From Streptomyces buecherae (GTDB lineage: Bacteria; Actinomycetota; Actinomycetes; Streptomycetales; Streptomycetaceae), in NCBI RefSeq assembly GCF_014295035.1, contig NZ_CP060404.1:4062501-4126500 (forward strand): a stretch of 64,000 nt of DNA. The letters are read 5' to 3'. Below the pieces are notes generated by a model, which ran no database searches, had not been told where the DNA came from, and was given only the letters and a program-made list of their open reading frames with translations. The position numbers were made by a program, and so were the translations under genes. This document shows positions 17,289 through 26,125 of this stretch, piece by piece. Numbering within the stretch: the first letter of the stretch is position 1; every line of letters starts with the position of its first letter.

Positions 17289-17390
17289 GGCGGACTCCCT
17301 CGGTTGCTTCTCAGTCGGTAATCAGTTGGCGGCCAGTCGGTCTTCAGTCGCTGGCGCGGCCGACGATCCGTGCGTCCACGCTGTTGAAGA

Positions 17391-17405
17391 TACCCCCAGG
17401 GGGTA
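17391..17405. promoter_or_regulatory. CsoR-like operator, site 1
   Basis: TACCCCC-A-GGGGGTA is a perfect 15-bp dyad 103 bp before the start of the His-rich small gene. It has the TACCCC/GGGGTA arms described for streptomycete CsoR operators. Confidence 0.7.
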
Positions 17406-17438
17406 CATAGTCAAGCGTCCGCGCACCCTTGCGTCTCG

Positions 17439-17453
17439 TACTCCTGGGGGGTA
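17439..17453. promoter_or_regulatory. CsoR-like operator, site 2 (imperfect)
   Basis: TACTCCTGGGGGGTA is an imperfect copy with one good arm (GGGGTA). It overlaps TATACC (about 17452-17457), a possible -10 element for copA. Confidence 0.5.
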
Positions 17454-17473
17454 TACCTGAAAGGGCAGGAACG

Positions 17474-17490
17474 ATACCCCCTAGGGGTAT
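17474..17490. promoter_or_regulatory. CsoR-like operator, site 3
   Basis: ATACCCC-CTA-GGGGTAT is a 17-bp dyad with perfect 7-bp arms, 80 bp before the copA start. No csoR gene is present in the window, so the regulator must act in trans. Confidence 0.72.
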
Positions 17491-17569
17491 TGATCGACAG
17501 CGTTGGCGACAGCGGGCGCGGACGGACCAGGGAGCGTGCCCGCGCCCACCGGGAGTGAGGAGTCAAGGG

Positions 17570-19906
17570 ATGACCAGCACGGTGACTGAGCCGGCCGAGG
17601 TCGAGCTCGCCATTGGCGGGATGACCTGCGCCTCGTGCGCCGCCCGGATCGAGAAGAAGCTCAACCGCATCGACGGCGTGACGGCCACCGTCAACTACGC
17701 CACGGAGAAGGCCAAGGTCAGCTTCGCCGACGGGGTCACCGTCGACGACCTGATCGGCACCGTCGAGGCCACCGGGTACACCGCGGCCCCGCCCGCCCCC
17801 GCCCGCCCGCGGCGCCCCGCCGCGACCGACGGCGGCGCCGAGGGGCGCGACGCCAGCGCCCCCGCGACCGGCTCCGCGCCGGCTCGCGCCCCGGGGAGCA
17901 CCGGCGGCGAGGGCGGCGACGGCGGGCCCGACCCGCTCACCCCGCTGCGCCAGCGGCTGATCACCGCCGTGGTGCTCGCCATCCCGGTGATCGCCATGGC
18001 GATGGTGCCGGCCTGGCAGTTCGAGAACTGGCAATGGCTCTCGCTGACCCTCGCCGCCCCCGTCGTGACGTACGCCGCCTGGCCGTTCCACCGCGCCGCG
18101 TTCACCAACGCCCGCCACGGCGCGGCCACCATGGACACGCTGATATCGGTGGGCACCGGGGCCGCGTTCCTGTGGTCGGTGTGGGCCCTGTTCTTCGGCA
18201 CCGCGGGCACCCCCGGCATGACGCACGGCTTCGAGCTGACCATCGAGCGCACCGACGGCTCGGGCAACATCTACCTGGAGGCGGCGGCCGGCGTCACGGC
18301 GTTCATCCTGGCCGGCCGGTACTTCGAGGGCCGCTCCAAGCGCAAGGCGGGGGCCGCGCTGCGGGCGCTCATCTCGCTGGGCGCCAAGGAGGTCACCGTG
18401 GTGCGCGGCGAGCGCGAGGAGCGCGTCGCCATCGAGGACCTCGCGGTCGGCGACCACTTCGTGGTCCGCCCCGGCGAGAAGATCGCCACCGACGGCGTGG
18501 TCGTGGAGGGCAGCTCGGCCGTGGACGCGGCCATGCTGACCGGCGAGTCGGTGCCGGTCGAGGTCGCGGTCGGCGACGCGGTCACCGGCGCCACGCTCAA
18601 CGCGGGCGGACGCCTGGTCGTACGGGCCACCCGGGTCGGCGCCGACACCCAGCTCGCCCGGATGGCCAAGCTGGTGGAGGACGCGCAGAACGGCAAGGCC
18701 GCCGCCCAGCGCCTCGCCGACCGGATCTCCGCGGTCTTCGTGCCCATCGTCATCGCCCTGGCCGTCGGCACCCTGGGCTTCTGGCTCGGCAACGGGTCGG
18801 GCCTGACCGCGGCGTTCACCGCGGCCGTGGCCGTACTGATCATCGCCTGCCCGTGCGCCCTCGGCCTCGCCACGCCGACCGCGCTGCTGGTCGGTACGGG
18901 GCGCGGCGCCCAGCTCGGCATCCTGATCAAGGGGCCCGAGGTGCTGGAGACCACCCGGCGCGTGGACACCGTCGTCCTGGACAAGACCGGCACCGTCACC
19001 ACCGGCACCATGACCCTGCTCGCCACCCACACCACGGCCGGCACCACCGAGGCCGAGGCGCTGCGGCTGGCCGGCGCGCTGGAGCACGCGTCCGAGCACC
19101 CCATCGCGCGCGCGGTCGCCGCCGGCGCGACCGAGCGCGTCGGGTCGCTGCCCACCCCCGAGGACTTCGCCAACGTGCCCGGGCTCGGCGTGCAGGGCGT
19201 CGTGGACGGCCACGCCGTCCTGGTCGGGCGGGAGAAGCTGCTGACGGAGTGGGCCATGGAGCTGCCCACCGAACTCGCCGAGGCCAAGGCCGCCGCCGAG
19301 GCCGCCGGCCGGACCGCCATCGTGGTGGCCTGGGACGGGCGGGCCCGCGCCGTCCTGGAGGTCGCCGACGCCGTGAAGGACACCAGCGCGGAGGCCGTCG
19401 CCCGGCTGCGCGCCCTCGGTCTCACCCCGATCCTGCTGACCGGGGACAACACCGCCGTCGCCCGCTCCGTCGCCCGCGAGGTCGGCATCGACGAGGTGAT
19501 CGCCGAGGTCATGCCCGAGGACAAGGTGGACGTGGTCAAGCGGCTCCAGGCCGAGGGGCGCTCGGTGGCGATGGTCGGTGACGGCGTCAACGACGCCGCC
19601 GCGCTCGCCCAGGCCGACCTGGGCCTGGCGATGGGCACCGGCACCGACGCCGCGATCGAGGCCGGCGACCTGACACTGGTACGGGGCGACCTGCGGGCCG
19701 CGGCGGACGCCATCCGGCTCTCCCGGCGCACCCTGCGCACCATCCAGTCCAACCTGTTCTGGGCCTTCGCCTACAACGTCGCCGCGCTGCCGCTGGCCGC
19801 GGCCGGGCTGCTGAACCCGATGATCGCCGGCGCCGCCATGGCCTTCTCGTCGGTCTTCGTGGTCGGCAACAGCCTGCGGCTGCGCCGCTTCCGGGCGGCG
19901 AGCTAG
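17570..19906 (+). CDS. copA: copper-translocating P1B-type ATPase
   Basis: A 778-residue inner-membrane pump that exports Cu(I) using ATP. One N-terminal metal-binding domain carries GMTCASC (Cys20, Cys23). A 45-residue Ala/Pro/Gly-rich linker (about 74-120) follows. The membrane part includes the metal-gating CPC (427-429, in IIACPCALGLATPTALL). Other hallmarks are the actuator TGES (324-327), phosphorylated Asp471 in DKTGTVT, SEHPIA (508-513) and the hinge GDGVNDAAAL. CPC with this motif set is typical of Cu+ (CopA-type) pumps rather than Zn or Cd pumps. ATG at 17570 follows GAGGAG by 7 nt. Three CsoR-like sites upstream fit copper-responsive derepression. A hairpin terminator follows. Confidence 0.93.
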   Translation: MTSTVTEPAEVELAIGGMTCASCAARIEKKLNRIDGVTATVNYATEKAKVSFADGVTVDDLIGTVEATGYTAAPPAPARPRRPAATDGGAEGRDASAPATGSAPARAPGSTGGEGGDGGPDPLTPLRQRLITAVVLAIPVIAMAMVPAWQFENWQWLSLTLAAPVVTYAAWPFHRAAFTNARHGAATMDTLISVGTGAAFLWSVWALFFGTAGTPGMTHGFELTIERTDGSGNIYLEAAAGVTAFILAGRYFEGRSKRKAGAALRALISLGAKEVTVVRGEREERVAIEDLAVGDHFVVRPGEKIATDGVVVEGSSAVDAAMLTGESVPVEVAVGDAVTGATLNAGGRLVVRATRVGADTQLARMAKLVEDAQNGKAAAQRLADRISAVFVPIVIALAVGTLGFWLGNGSGLTAAFTAAVAVLIIACPCALGLATPTALLVGTGRGAQLGILIKGPEVLETTRRVDTVVLDKTGTVTTGTMTLLATHTTAGTTEAEALRLAGALEHASEHPIARAVAAGATERVGSLPTPEDFANVPGLGVQGVVDGHAVLVGREKLLTEWAMELPTELAEAKAAAEAAGRTAIVVAWDGRARAVLEVADAVKDTSAEAVARLRALGLTPILLTGDNTAVARSVAREVGIDEVIAEVMPEDKVDVVKRLQAEGRSVAMVGDGVNDAAALAQADLGLAMGTGTDAAIEAGDLTLVRGDLRAAADAIRLSRRTLRTIQSNLFWAFAYNVAALPLAAAGLLNPMIAGAAMAFSSVFVVGNSLRLRRFRAAS

Positions 19907-19955
19907 CGGCGCCCGCGCGCGCCGGCACCGGCGCGCGGAACCTCGGGGTCCACCA

Positions 19956-19989
19956 TCAGCGGGGCCGGGAACTCTCCCGGCCCCGCTGA
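19956..19989 (+). terminator. 15-bp-stem hairpin terminator after copA
   Basis: Perfect arms at 19956-19970 and 19975-19989 flank a 4-nt ACTC loop, 50 bp after the copA stop. It is a compact intrinsic-type hairpin without a T tract. Confidence 0.8.
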
Positions 19990-20305
19990 CGCGTGAACGG
20001 CAGATATTGCCCGCCTCGACGGCCGGCTAATACTATGATCCGCATTTCATTGCACAGGCGACAGTGCGACTGCTTCCCGTTATCCTCGCGACACGGGCCG
20101 TTATCCTTCAACGAGCCGCGGGAATGCGTTTCCCCCTTCCCTTACGCATTCTTTCTCCTTCGCCGCATTCCCGCACCCCAACCCATTAGCCGCGCTTTTT
20201 CGCTATCCCCACGGAAGCCGCCTCGCCCGTCGCGCACACCCCTTTCCGCGCACGCCGGGGCCGGCTTCACCGCAAGGCGCACCATACGATCGCGAGGAGG
20301 GCCTC
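19990..20305. promoter_or_regulatory. lower-GC leader of the methyltransferase gene
   Basis: No gene was seen. The stretch is much less GC rich than its surroundings, with TAATACTATGATC (about 20028-20040) and several TTATCC and CATTC words, then GAGGAGGG just before the ATG at 20306. It probably holds the promoter and a long 5' leader, and may mark acquired DNA. Confidence 0.45.
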
Positions 20306-20977
20306 ATGGCCATCATCCCCACGCCCGAGGACGTCGTGGCGGGACAGAAAGGCTACAACCCCGCCACCCTGAAGTTTTACGACCTCACCGTCTACGGATT
20401 CACGTGCCCGGTGCTGTGGAAGGTCCCCCGCCGCGAACTGCTGCGCCTCTACAACCGCAACATCTCCTCCGAACACCTCGACATCGGCGTCGGCTCCGGA
20501 TTCCTGCTGAGCAAATGCACCATGCCGAGCGCCGACCAGCGCATCACGCTGCTCGACATGAACCCGCACTGCCTGACGCACGTCAAGCGCCGCCTGTCCC
20601 AGTACACGGTGTCCACGGTCCAGGGCAACGTGTTGGAGCCGTTCCCGCTCCCCGAGCGGTCGCACGGCTCGGCGGCCCTCAACCTCATGCTGCACTGCGT
20701 GCCGGGCGACTTCGCCCACAAGGGCGTCGCCTTCGACCACGCCGCCGCGTGCGTACGCCCCGGCGGCAGGGTCTTCGGCAGCACCGTGCTCTCCCAGGGC
20801 GTGCCCGTCACCAAGGCGGCGCGGGCCGCCATGAACCGCCTCAACGCCAGCAAGGACTTCAACAACCGGCACGACAGCCTGCAGGACCTCCGCCGCGAAC
20901 TCAGCGCCCGTTTCGCCGACTTCACCCTCACGGTGCACGGCTGCACCGCGCTCTTCGAGGCCACGGTGGAGGAGTGA
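20306..20977 (+). CDS. class I SAM-dependent methyltransferase
   Basis: A 223-residue methyltransferase. Motif I HLDIGVGSGFLL is at 57-68, LLDMNPHCL carries the acidic ribose-binding position, GNVLEPFPLPER carries the adenine-binding Asn, and CVRPGGRVFGSTVLSQG is the post-motif region. The N-terminus KFYDLTVYGFTCPVLWKVPR resembles small methyltransferases found in secondary-metabolite clusters. A strong GAGGAGGG ribosome binding site precedes the ATG. The upstream leader is unusually AT rich. It stands alone, and the substrate is unknown. Confidence 0.8.
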   Translation: MAIIPTPEDVVAGQKGYNPATLKFYDLTVYGFTCPVLWKVPRRELLRLYNRNISSEHLDIGVGSGFLLSKCTMPSADQRITLLDMNPHCLTHVKRRLSQYTVSTVQGNVLEPFPLPERSHGSAALNLMLHCVPGDFAHKGVAFDHAAACVRPGGRVFGSTVLSQGVPVTKAARAAMNRLNASKDFNNRHDSLQDLRRELSARFADFTLTVHGCTALFEATVEE

Positions 20978-21154
20978 GCGCCCGCTCCTGACGGTGCGCG
21001 TTCTGACGGTTGGCGGGCGGCGGGCGGATCGGCCGATCGGCGGGGCGCCGCCGGTGGCGGGTGGCCGCCGATGACGGGTGGCCACTGGCGGCGGCTGGCG
21101 GCTGGCGGTCGAGCGGCGACGGGTGGCGGGTTGCGGCCCCGCACCCCGGCAGCC

Positions 21155-21940
21155 CTACCCCGCCTCGCTCGTGATCAGCGCGAACTGCGCGCCGAACGGG
21201 TCGAGGACCATGGACATCCGGCCCAGGCCCGGGGCGTCGTCCGTGGCGGTCAGGGCGGTGCCGCCGTGGTGGACGGCGGCGGACACGGCCACGTCGCAGT
21301 CCTCGACCTCGAAGTACGGGTACCACTGCGAGCGCAGATCCCCCACCTCGACCTGCGGCGGGAACTGCATGATGCCGCCGTGCGCGGCGTCCCGGCCGCC
21401 GCCCGGCGGCGAGACGACCGTGTAGTCGACCTCCGCCATCGGCGTCCGCTCGGCCTCCCAGCCGAACACCTGGCGGTAGAAGTCGACCGCGGCCTGCGCG
21501 TCCGTCGTGTGCAGCTCGGACCAGCACAGCGTGTTGGGCACGTTGACGGCGTCGATGCCCCTGGTGTCGCCGGGCTGCCAGATGGCGAAGTCGGCGCCCG
21601 TCGGGTCCGTGAACTGGGCCAGTCGGCCGGCCGTGAAGACGTCCATCGGCTCCGCCCGGACCGCGCCGCCCGCGCGCTCGACCGCGCGGGCCGTGGCTTC
21701 CGCGTCCGCCGTCTGGAAGTACACCGTCCAGGCCGGGCTGGCGCCCTCCTCCATCAGCGGCCCGAGCCCGGCGACGGTGCTGCCGTCGAGCTGGAGCATC
21801 CCGTACCCGCCCGCGTCGGGCCCGGCCGACTGGAACTCCCAGCCGAAGACCCCGCCGTAGAACGCGGCGGCTGCCCCGGTGTCGGGCGCCCCGAGGTCGA
21901 GCCAGACCGGCGCGCCCGGCACGTAGTGAGTCGTGAGCAT
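21155..21940 (-). CDS. two-domain VOC (glyoxalase-like) protein
   Basis: A 261-residue soluble protein with two tandem vicinal-oxygen-chelate domains (about 10-125 and about 140-258). Each has the beta-alpha-beta-beta-beta pattern: AAAFYGGVFGWEFQ and AVDFYRQVFGWEAE at the starts, FTDPTGADFAIWQPG and VLDPFGAQFALI at the ends. It resembles the mycobacterial Cfp30B type. ATG at 21940 lies 8 nt after GGAGGT. Members include glyoxalases, dioxygenases and drug-binding proteins; no specific activity can be claimed here. Confidence 0.85.
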   Translation of the reverse strand: MLTTHYVPGAPVWLDLGAPDTGAAAAFYGGVFGWEFQSAGPDAGGYGMLQLDGSTVAGLGPLMEEGASPAWTVYFQTADAEATARAVERAGGAVRAEPMDVFTAGRLAQFTDPTGADFAIWQPGDTRGIDAVNVPNTLCWSELHTTDAQAAVDFYRQVFGWEAERTPMAEVDYTVVSPPGGGRDAAHGGIMQFPPQVEVGDLRSQWYPYFEVEDCDVAVSAAVHHGGTALTATDDAPGLGRMSMVLDPFGAQFALITSEAG

Positions 21941-22180
21941 GTCGCTGGACCTCCGACGTCGTCTGAGCGTGGCCCCGTGGGGCGGTCTCACACCCCGTCC
22001 TCTCAGGATGGCAGCGACCGTCGCCGCGCGCCGTTCGACGCGGTCCGGCCAGGCCAGGCCCGCGCGCCGGGCGGGGCCGCCCGCCAGCCCGCAGCCGGGC
22101 AGGCTCCGTACGCTGGCCGCGGCCGGTGCGGGCGCGGCCGGCGCGGGCCCGGCCGCGCCGGGTGGCCGCGCCCGGTGGCC

Positions 22181-23053
22181 TCACTTGCGGTTGTACAGCC
22201 GCATCGTGATCGTGCCGAAGACCAGGACCAGCAGGCCGGACCACCCCAGCGACCAGGCGATCTCCACGCCGGGCCAGCCGCCGTCCATCAGGTCGCGGAC
22301 CGCCGACGACAGGTGGGTCACCGGGCTGTTGTTGACGAACGCCTGGAGCCAGCCGGGCATGGTCTTCGGGTCCACGAAGATGTTGCTGAGGAAGGTGAGC
22401 GGAAAGAGCACCATCATGCTCACGCCCATCACGGACTTCTCGCTCCGCAACAGCAGCCCGAACATGGTCCATATCCAGGAGAAGGAGAACGAGAAGACCA
22501 TCAGCAGCGCGATCCCCGCCAGCACCCCGACCACTCCGCCGTGCGGGCGGAATCCCAGGATCAGGCCCACGGTCAGCATCACGGCCGACGCCATCGCGTA
22601 CCGCAGGACGTCGCCGAGGAGATAGCCGACCATGGCCGACGGGCGCCAGATCGGCAGCGTGCGGAAGCGGTCGAAGACGCCCTTCTCGATGTCCGTGTTG
22701 ACCGCGACGCCGGTGTACATCGTGATCATGACGACGCTCATCACGAGGATGCCCGGCAGCAGGAACTGCAGGTAGTCCGTGGTGGAGCCGGCCAGCGCAC
22801 CGCCGAAGAGGTACGTGTACATCAGCACCATCATGATCGGGAAGGCGGTGACGTCGAAGAGTTGCTCCGGCACGTGCTTGATCTTGAGCACGGCCCGCCA
22901 GCCGAAGGCCAGCGACGTGGACCAGGCGCTGGGCCGGGGTGGGCGCTCCTTGGCGATCAGCACGGCGGCCAGGCTCTCGACCGTGACCGGGGCGAGTTCG
23001 TCGTCGCCGGCCGCGCGGGCGGGGCGGGTGTCGGTCGTCGGTGCGGTGCTCAT
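22181..23053 (-). CDS. ABC-2 type exporter permease (DrrB-like)
   Basis: A 290-residue integral membrane protein with about six transmembrane segments (for example FPIMMVLMYTYLFGG, LQFLLPGILVMSVVMITMY and VMLTVGLILGF). It has the conserved cytoplasmic DIEKGVFDRFRTLPIWRPS of daunorubicin-type permeases. It is the membrane half of an exporter whose ATPase is encoded immediately upstream with a 4-bp ATGA overlap, so the two are one operon. The probable role is efflux of a lipophilic compound or antibiotic. The substrate is unknown. Confidence 0.9.
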   Translation of the reverse strand: MSTAPTTDTRPARAAGDDELAPVTVESLAAVLIAKERPPRPSAWSTSLAFGWRAVLKIKHVPEQLFDVTAFPIMMVLMYTYLFGGALAGSTTDYLQFLLPGILVMSVVMITMYTGVAVNTDIEKGVFDRFRTLPIWRPSAMVGYLLGDVLRYAMASAVMLTVGLILGFRPHGGVVGVLAGIALLMVFSFSFSWIWTMFGLLLRSEKSVMGVSMMVLFPLTFLSNIFVDPKTMPGWLQAFVNNSPVTHLSSAVRDLMDGGWPGVEIAWSLGWSGLLVLVFGTITMRLYNRK

Positions 23054-24102
23054 GCTGCCGCCCCTTCCTTGCGGGTCGGGCCGCCGGAGCCGGCCTGGCC
23101 CCGGGCGTCGTCGTTCGGATCGTCGGGGCGAGTGGCGGGGCGGTCGGTCAGGGCGAGGAAGACCTCGTCCAGGCTGGGCTGGCCGAGCGAGAAGTTGTCC
23201 ACCGTGATGCCGGCGCTGGACAGCTCGTGCAGCGCCCGGGCCGCCTGCTCCGTGGCCCCGTCACCGTTGCCCGCCAGTCCGACGCGGGCGGTGAGGGCCA
23301 CCGGGTCGTGGTCCAACTGCACCTGCGCGGACAGGTGTTGGGCGAGCAGCCGTTCGGCCTCCGGGCGCTGGTGGGCGTGGCGCAGCCGGACGTGCACCGA
23401 CCCGGCGCCCACCGACGCCTTGAGCTCGCCCTTGGTGCCCTCGGCGATGACCTGACCACGGTCGATGACGGCGATCCGGGAGGCGAGCTGGTCCGCCTCG
23501 TCCAGGTACTGCGTGGTCAGCAGCACCGTGGCGCCCTGGCTGACGACGGCGCGCACGATGTCCCAGACCTGGTTGCGGCTGCGCGGGTCGAGACCGGTGG
23601 TCGGCTCGTCCAGGAACAGCAGGTCGGGGGTGTTGAGGATGCTCGCGGCGATGTCGATCCGGCGCCGCATGCCGCCGGAGTAGTGCTTGACCTGCTTGCC
23701 CGCCGCCTCGGACAGCCCGAACGCGGCGAGCAGCTGCGCGGCGCGGTCCCTGGCCGCCGGCTTGCGGTGGCCGAGCAGCCGCCCCAGCAGGACCAGGTTC
23801 TCCATGCCGGTCAGGTCCTCGTCCACCGACGCGTACTGCCCGGTGAGGCTGACCCGGCTGCGCACCGCGTCGGCCTCGCGCAGCACGTCGTGGCCGAAGA
23901 CGCGGGCCTCGCCGCCGTCCGGGCGCAGCAGCGTCGCCAGCATCTTGACGGCGGTGGTCTTCCCCGCCCCGTTGGGCCCGAGCACCCCGTACACCGTGCC
24001 GGTGGGCACGGCCAGGTCGATCCCGTCCACGGCGCGGGTCTCGCCGAACACTTTGACCAGGCCGGATGTCTCGATCGCCAGGTCGGCTCCGGGTTTACTC
24101 AT
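23050..24102 (-). CDS. daunorubicin-resistance-type ABC transporter ATPase (DrrA-like)
   Basis: A 350-residue cytoplasmic ATPase. Walker A GPNGAGKT is at 42-49, the ABC signature YSGGM at 141-145, Walker B LLFLDE at 161-166, followed by TTGLDPRSR and the H-loop region TTQYLDEADQLA. The C-terminal 120 residues carry the DrrA-type extension ending FSLGQPSLDEVFLALT. GAGAGGAAAG precedes the ATG. It is first in an operon with the permease. A 22-bp perfect palindrome lies about 270 bp upstream and may be its operator. Confidence 0.92.
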   Translation of the reverse strand: MSKPGADLAIETSGLVKVFGETRAVDGIDLAVPTGTVYGVLGPNGAGKTTAVKMLATLLRPDGGEARVFGHDVLREADAVRSRVSLTGQYASVDEDLTGMENLVLLGRLLGHRKPAARDRAAQLLAAFGLSEAAGKQVKHYSGGMRRRIDIAASILNTPDLLFLDEPTTGLDPRSRNQVWDIVRAVVSQGATVLLTTQYLDEADQLASRIAVIDRGQVIAEGTKGELKASVGAGSVHVRLRHAHQRPEAERLLAQHLSAQVQLDHDPVALTARVGLAGNGDGATEQAARALHELSSAGITVDNFSLGQPSLDEVFLALTDRPATRPDDPNDDARGQAGSGGPTRKEGAAA

Positions 24103-24637
24103 GGTCTTTCCTCTCGCACGGGCGGCTTCCGTCGGGGCTGGGGGGAGGCTGGTGGGGCGGGCACGACGGCGCTCGGGGGTCGGGGCTGGTCCGGGGTGGG
24201 CGTCCCACGGGGTGCGGGGCGATTCCCGGCTTTGCTGGGCAATTCATGTCAGTTACGTATAGCTCTGGAGGACCGCGGGCCATTCCGGAGGTTCGGCCTG
24301 GCCCGGGAACCGTGCTGGGGGGTTGGGGACTCGTGACGTGGCGATCTTGGACAGCGAGGCGCGGCGGTGGTGTCGGTGCGCACCGACACCCTCGAACGCC
24401 TCCGAACCGCCGGGAGCGACCTGGCGGTTGTGGGTGACATCCGCTCTGGTGTTCTAGTGCTGACGACTGTAGTACGGGGGTCTGACAACGCCCTGTGGAT
24501 CATGTAACTGCCCAGTTCAGCGTGGGTCGTTGTGGATTCCGCGCGCCCCGCGCGCCCCACGCGCCGACGGGCCCGGCCGCCCCGGACCCGCCCGCCCCAC
24601 CTCCGCCGGCGCCCGCCGGCCTCCGCCTACGCCCGGC
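24103..24637. promoter_or_regulatory. exporter promoter region with a 22-bp perfect palindrome
   Basis: No gene was found in these 535 bp. Positions 24369-24390 are a perfect 22-bp palindrome whose half is GGTGTCGGTGC. Lower-GC words (GTTACGTATAG near 24252 and GTTCTAGTGC near 24451) are possible promoter elements. The arrangement suits control of the minus-strand exporter operon. Confidence 0.45.
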
Positions 24638-24946
24638 TCACTCCCCGCCGCACGGCAGCGGCGCGTCCGTGCCGCCGATCACCAGCCGCCGCGCCGCCCC
24701 GCCGCGCGGCTCGACCCACACCCGCAGCCGCCCGCAGACGCACCGCGCGTACACGACCACGCCCTCCGTCGTCCGGTGCCGGGAGACCACCCGCACCGGC
24801 TCGGCCAGCGGCCAGCCGCAGTCGGCACACCGGCCGGTGCCGGCGCCGGGGGCCGCGCCCAGGTCGGGCGCCGGAGCGGGGTCCGTCCCGTCGAGGTACG
24901 CCCGTTCGGGATCGCTGCCGTGGCTCTGCTCGCCTGGGATCTCCAT
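24638..24946 (-). CDS. small hypothetical protein with paired cysteines
   Basis: A 102-residue soluble protein. Cys40-x2-Cys43 (CADCGWPL) and Cys69-x-Cys71 (CVCG) could form a small zinc ribbon; the strands between them (RVVSRHRTTEGVVVYARC) fit that. The N-terminal 36 residues are Pro/Gly/Asp-rich. ATG at 24946 has a weak GGAG upstream. It is divergent from the LysR gene with a 74-bp gap, so LysR may control it. No function is assigned. Confidence 0.65.
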   Translation of the reverse strand: MEIPGEQSHGSDPERAYLDGTDPAPAPDLGAAPGAGTGRCADCGWPLAEPVRVVSRHRTTEGVVVYARCVCGRLRVWVEPRGGAARRLVIGGTDAPLPCGGE

Positions 24947-25020
24947 GAGGCCCAGGCTCCGCCCACACCCTCGTGCGCGTCCATCGCAAGTTTGAGCACG
25001 GAACCGTGTTGAATTCCCGC

Positions 25021-25944
25021 ATGGTTGACTTGCGGCTCCTGCAGGCCCTGCGCGTACTGCACGCCCAGGGCACGGTCACGGCCACCGCCCGGGCGCTGAA
25101 CCTGTCGCCCTCCGCCGTATCCCAGCAGCTTCGCCAACTCTCGCAGGCGGTGGGCGCGACGCTGCTGGTGCGTGACGGGCGCCGGCTGCGACTGACCCCG
25201 GCCGGCCGGGTGTTGCTGCGGCACGCCGACGGCCTGTTCGCGCAGTGGGAGCGGATACGGGCCGACCTGGCCGACGAGGAGGGCAACCAGCACACGACCC
25301 TGCACATCGGCGGCTTCGCGACCGCCTTCGGGGCGCTCCTGGCGCCGGCCGCCAGCGCGCTGCACCGCGCGGCGCCGCCGCTGCGCGTGCGGATCACCGA
25401 GACCGACACCGGCGCGTGCTACCAGCAGTTACTGTCCGGACGGATCGACATCGCCGTACTGACGCCGCTGCCCGACAGCCCGCCCGTGGACGACCCGCGC
25501 TTCGACCAGCAGCCGCTCATGGACGACCAGCAGGACCTCGTGGTGCCGCTCGGCCACCCGCTGGCCGGCCTGGACGTGGTCGACCTGCCGCAGACGGCGG
25601 CCGAGACCTGGATCGCGCCCCACCACGACCAGCACCGGCTGATCGAATCGCTGTGCGGGGCGGCCGGGTTCGCGCCCCGGACGGACCACCACGCCGGGGA
25701 CTGGTCCTCGGTCCTGGCCCTGATCGCGCACGGCCTCGGCGTCTGCCTGGTGCCCCGACTGGTCCCGCTGACCGCGCACCCCGGCGTGACCCGGGTGCCG
25801 GTACGCGGCGACCCCCCGCCCTGCCGCCGCGTGCTCACCTGCGTGCGCAGCGGCAGCCGGCAGCAACCCGTGATCGCCCGCGCCCTGACCGCGCTCCAGG
25901 AGCAGGCCGTCATCGCCCGCCGGCTCGACCGCACGCCCCCGTAA
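25021..25944 (+). CDS. LysR family transcriptional regulator
   Basis: A 307-residue regulator. The N-terminal winged helix (about 3-62) reads LRLLQALRVLHAQGTV and LSPSAVSQQLRQL, with LVRDGRRLRLTPAGRVLL as the wing region. A C-terminal periplasmic-binding-like effector domain (about 92-300) follows. ATG at 25021 has no Shine-Dalgarno sequence; TTGAAT at 25009-25014 leaves 6 nt before the ATG, so it may be leaderless. Codon 137 (25429-25431) is TTA, predicting bldA-dependent translation. It is divergent from the small Cys-pair gene, its most likely target. A 37-bp tandem repeat follows the stop. Confidence 0.9.
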   Translation: MVDLRLLQALRVLHAQGTVTATARALNLSPSAVSQQLRQLSQAVGATLLVRDGRRLRLTPAGRVLLRHADGLFAQWERIRADLADEEGNQHTTLHIGGFATAFGALLAPAASALHRAAPPLRVRITETDTGACYQQLLSGRIDIAVLTPLPDSPPVDDPRFDQQPLMDDQQDLVVPLGHPLAGLDVVDLPQTAAETWIAPHHDQHRLIESLCGAAGFAPRTDHHAGDWSSVLALIAHGLGVCLVPRLVPLTAHPGVTRVPVRGDPPPCRRVLTCVRSGSRQQPVIARALTALQEQAVIARRLDRTPP

Positions 25945-25964
25945 CCCGCCCCCGGGGGGCGCCT

Positions 25965-26110
25965 GTCACCCACCTGGCCGAGCCTGCCCCGGGGGCACCC
26001 CGTCACCCACCTGGCCGAACCCGCCCCGGAGGCACCCCGTCACCCACCCGGCCGAACCCGCACCGGGGCGCCCGGTCACCCACCCGGCCGAACCCAGTCG
26101 GACGAGCCCC
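25965..26110. repeat. four-copy 36-37 bp tandem repeat
   Basis: Copies begin with GTCACCCACC at 25965, 26002, 26039 and 26075 (periods 37, 37 and 36). Each continues as a GGCCGA word and then a CCCCGG-rich half. There is no unique spacer between units, so it is not a CRISPR. It lies between the convergent LysR and DoxX genes. Confidence 0.75.
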
Positions 26111-26125
26111 CACGCCCCGACCGCC

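Noticed and set aside
22000..22180. Possible small gene between the VOC and permease genes
   Set aside because: Only GC-rich Ala/Gly/Arg frames without a ribosome binding site; more likely the terminator region of the exporter operon.
25965..26110. Possible CRISPR array
   Set aside because: The 36-37 bp units are contiguous with no unique spacers, and no cas genes are present.
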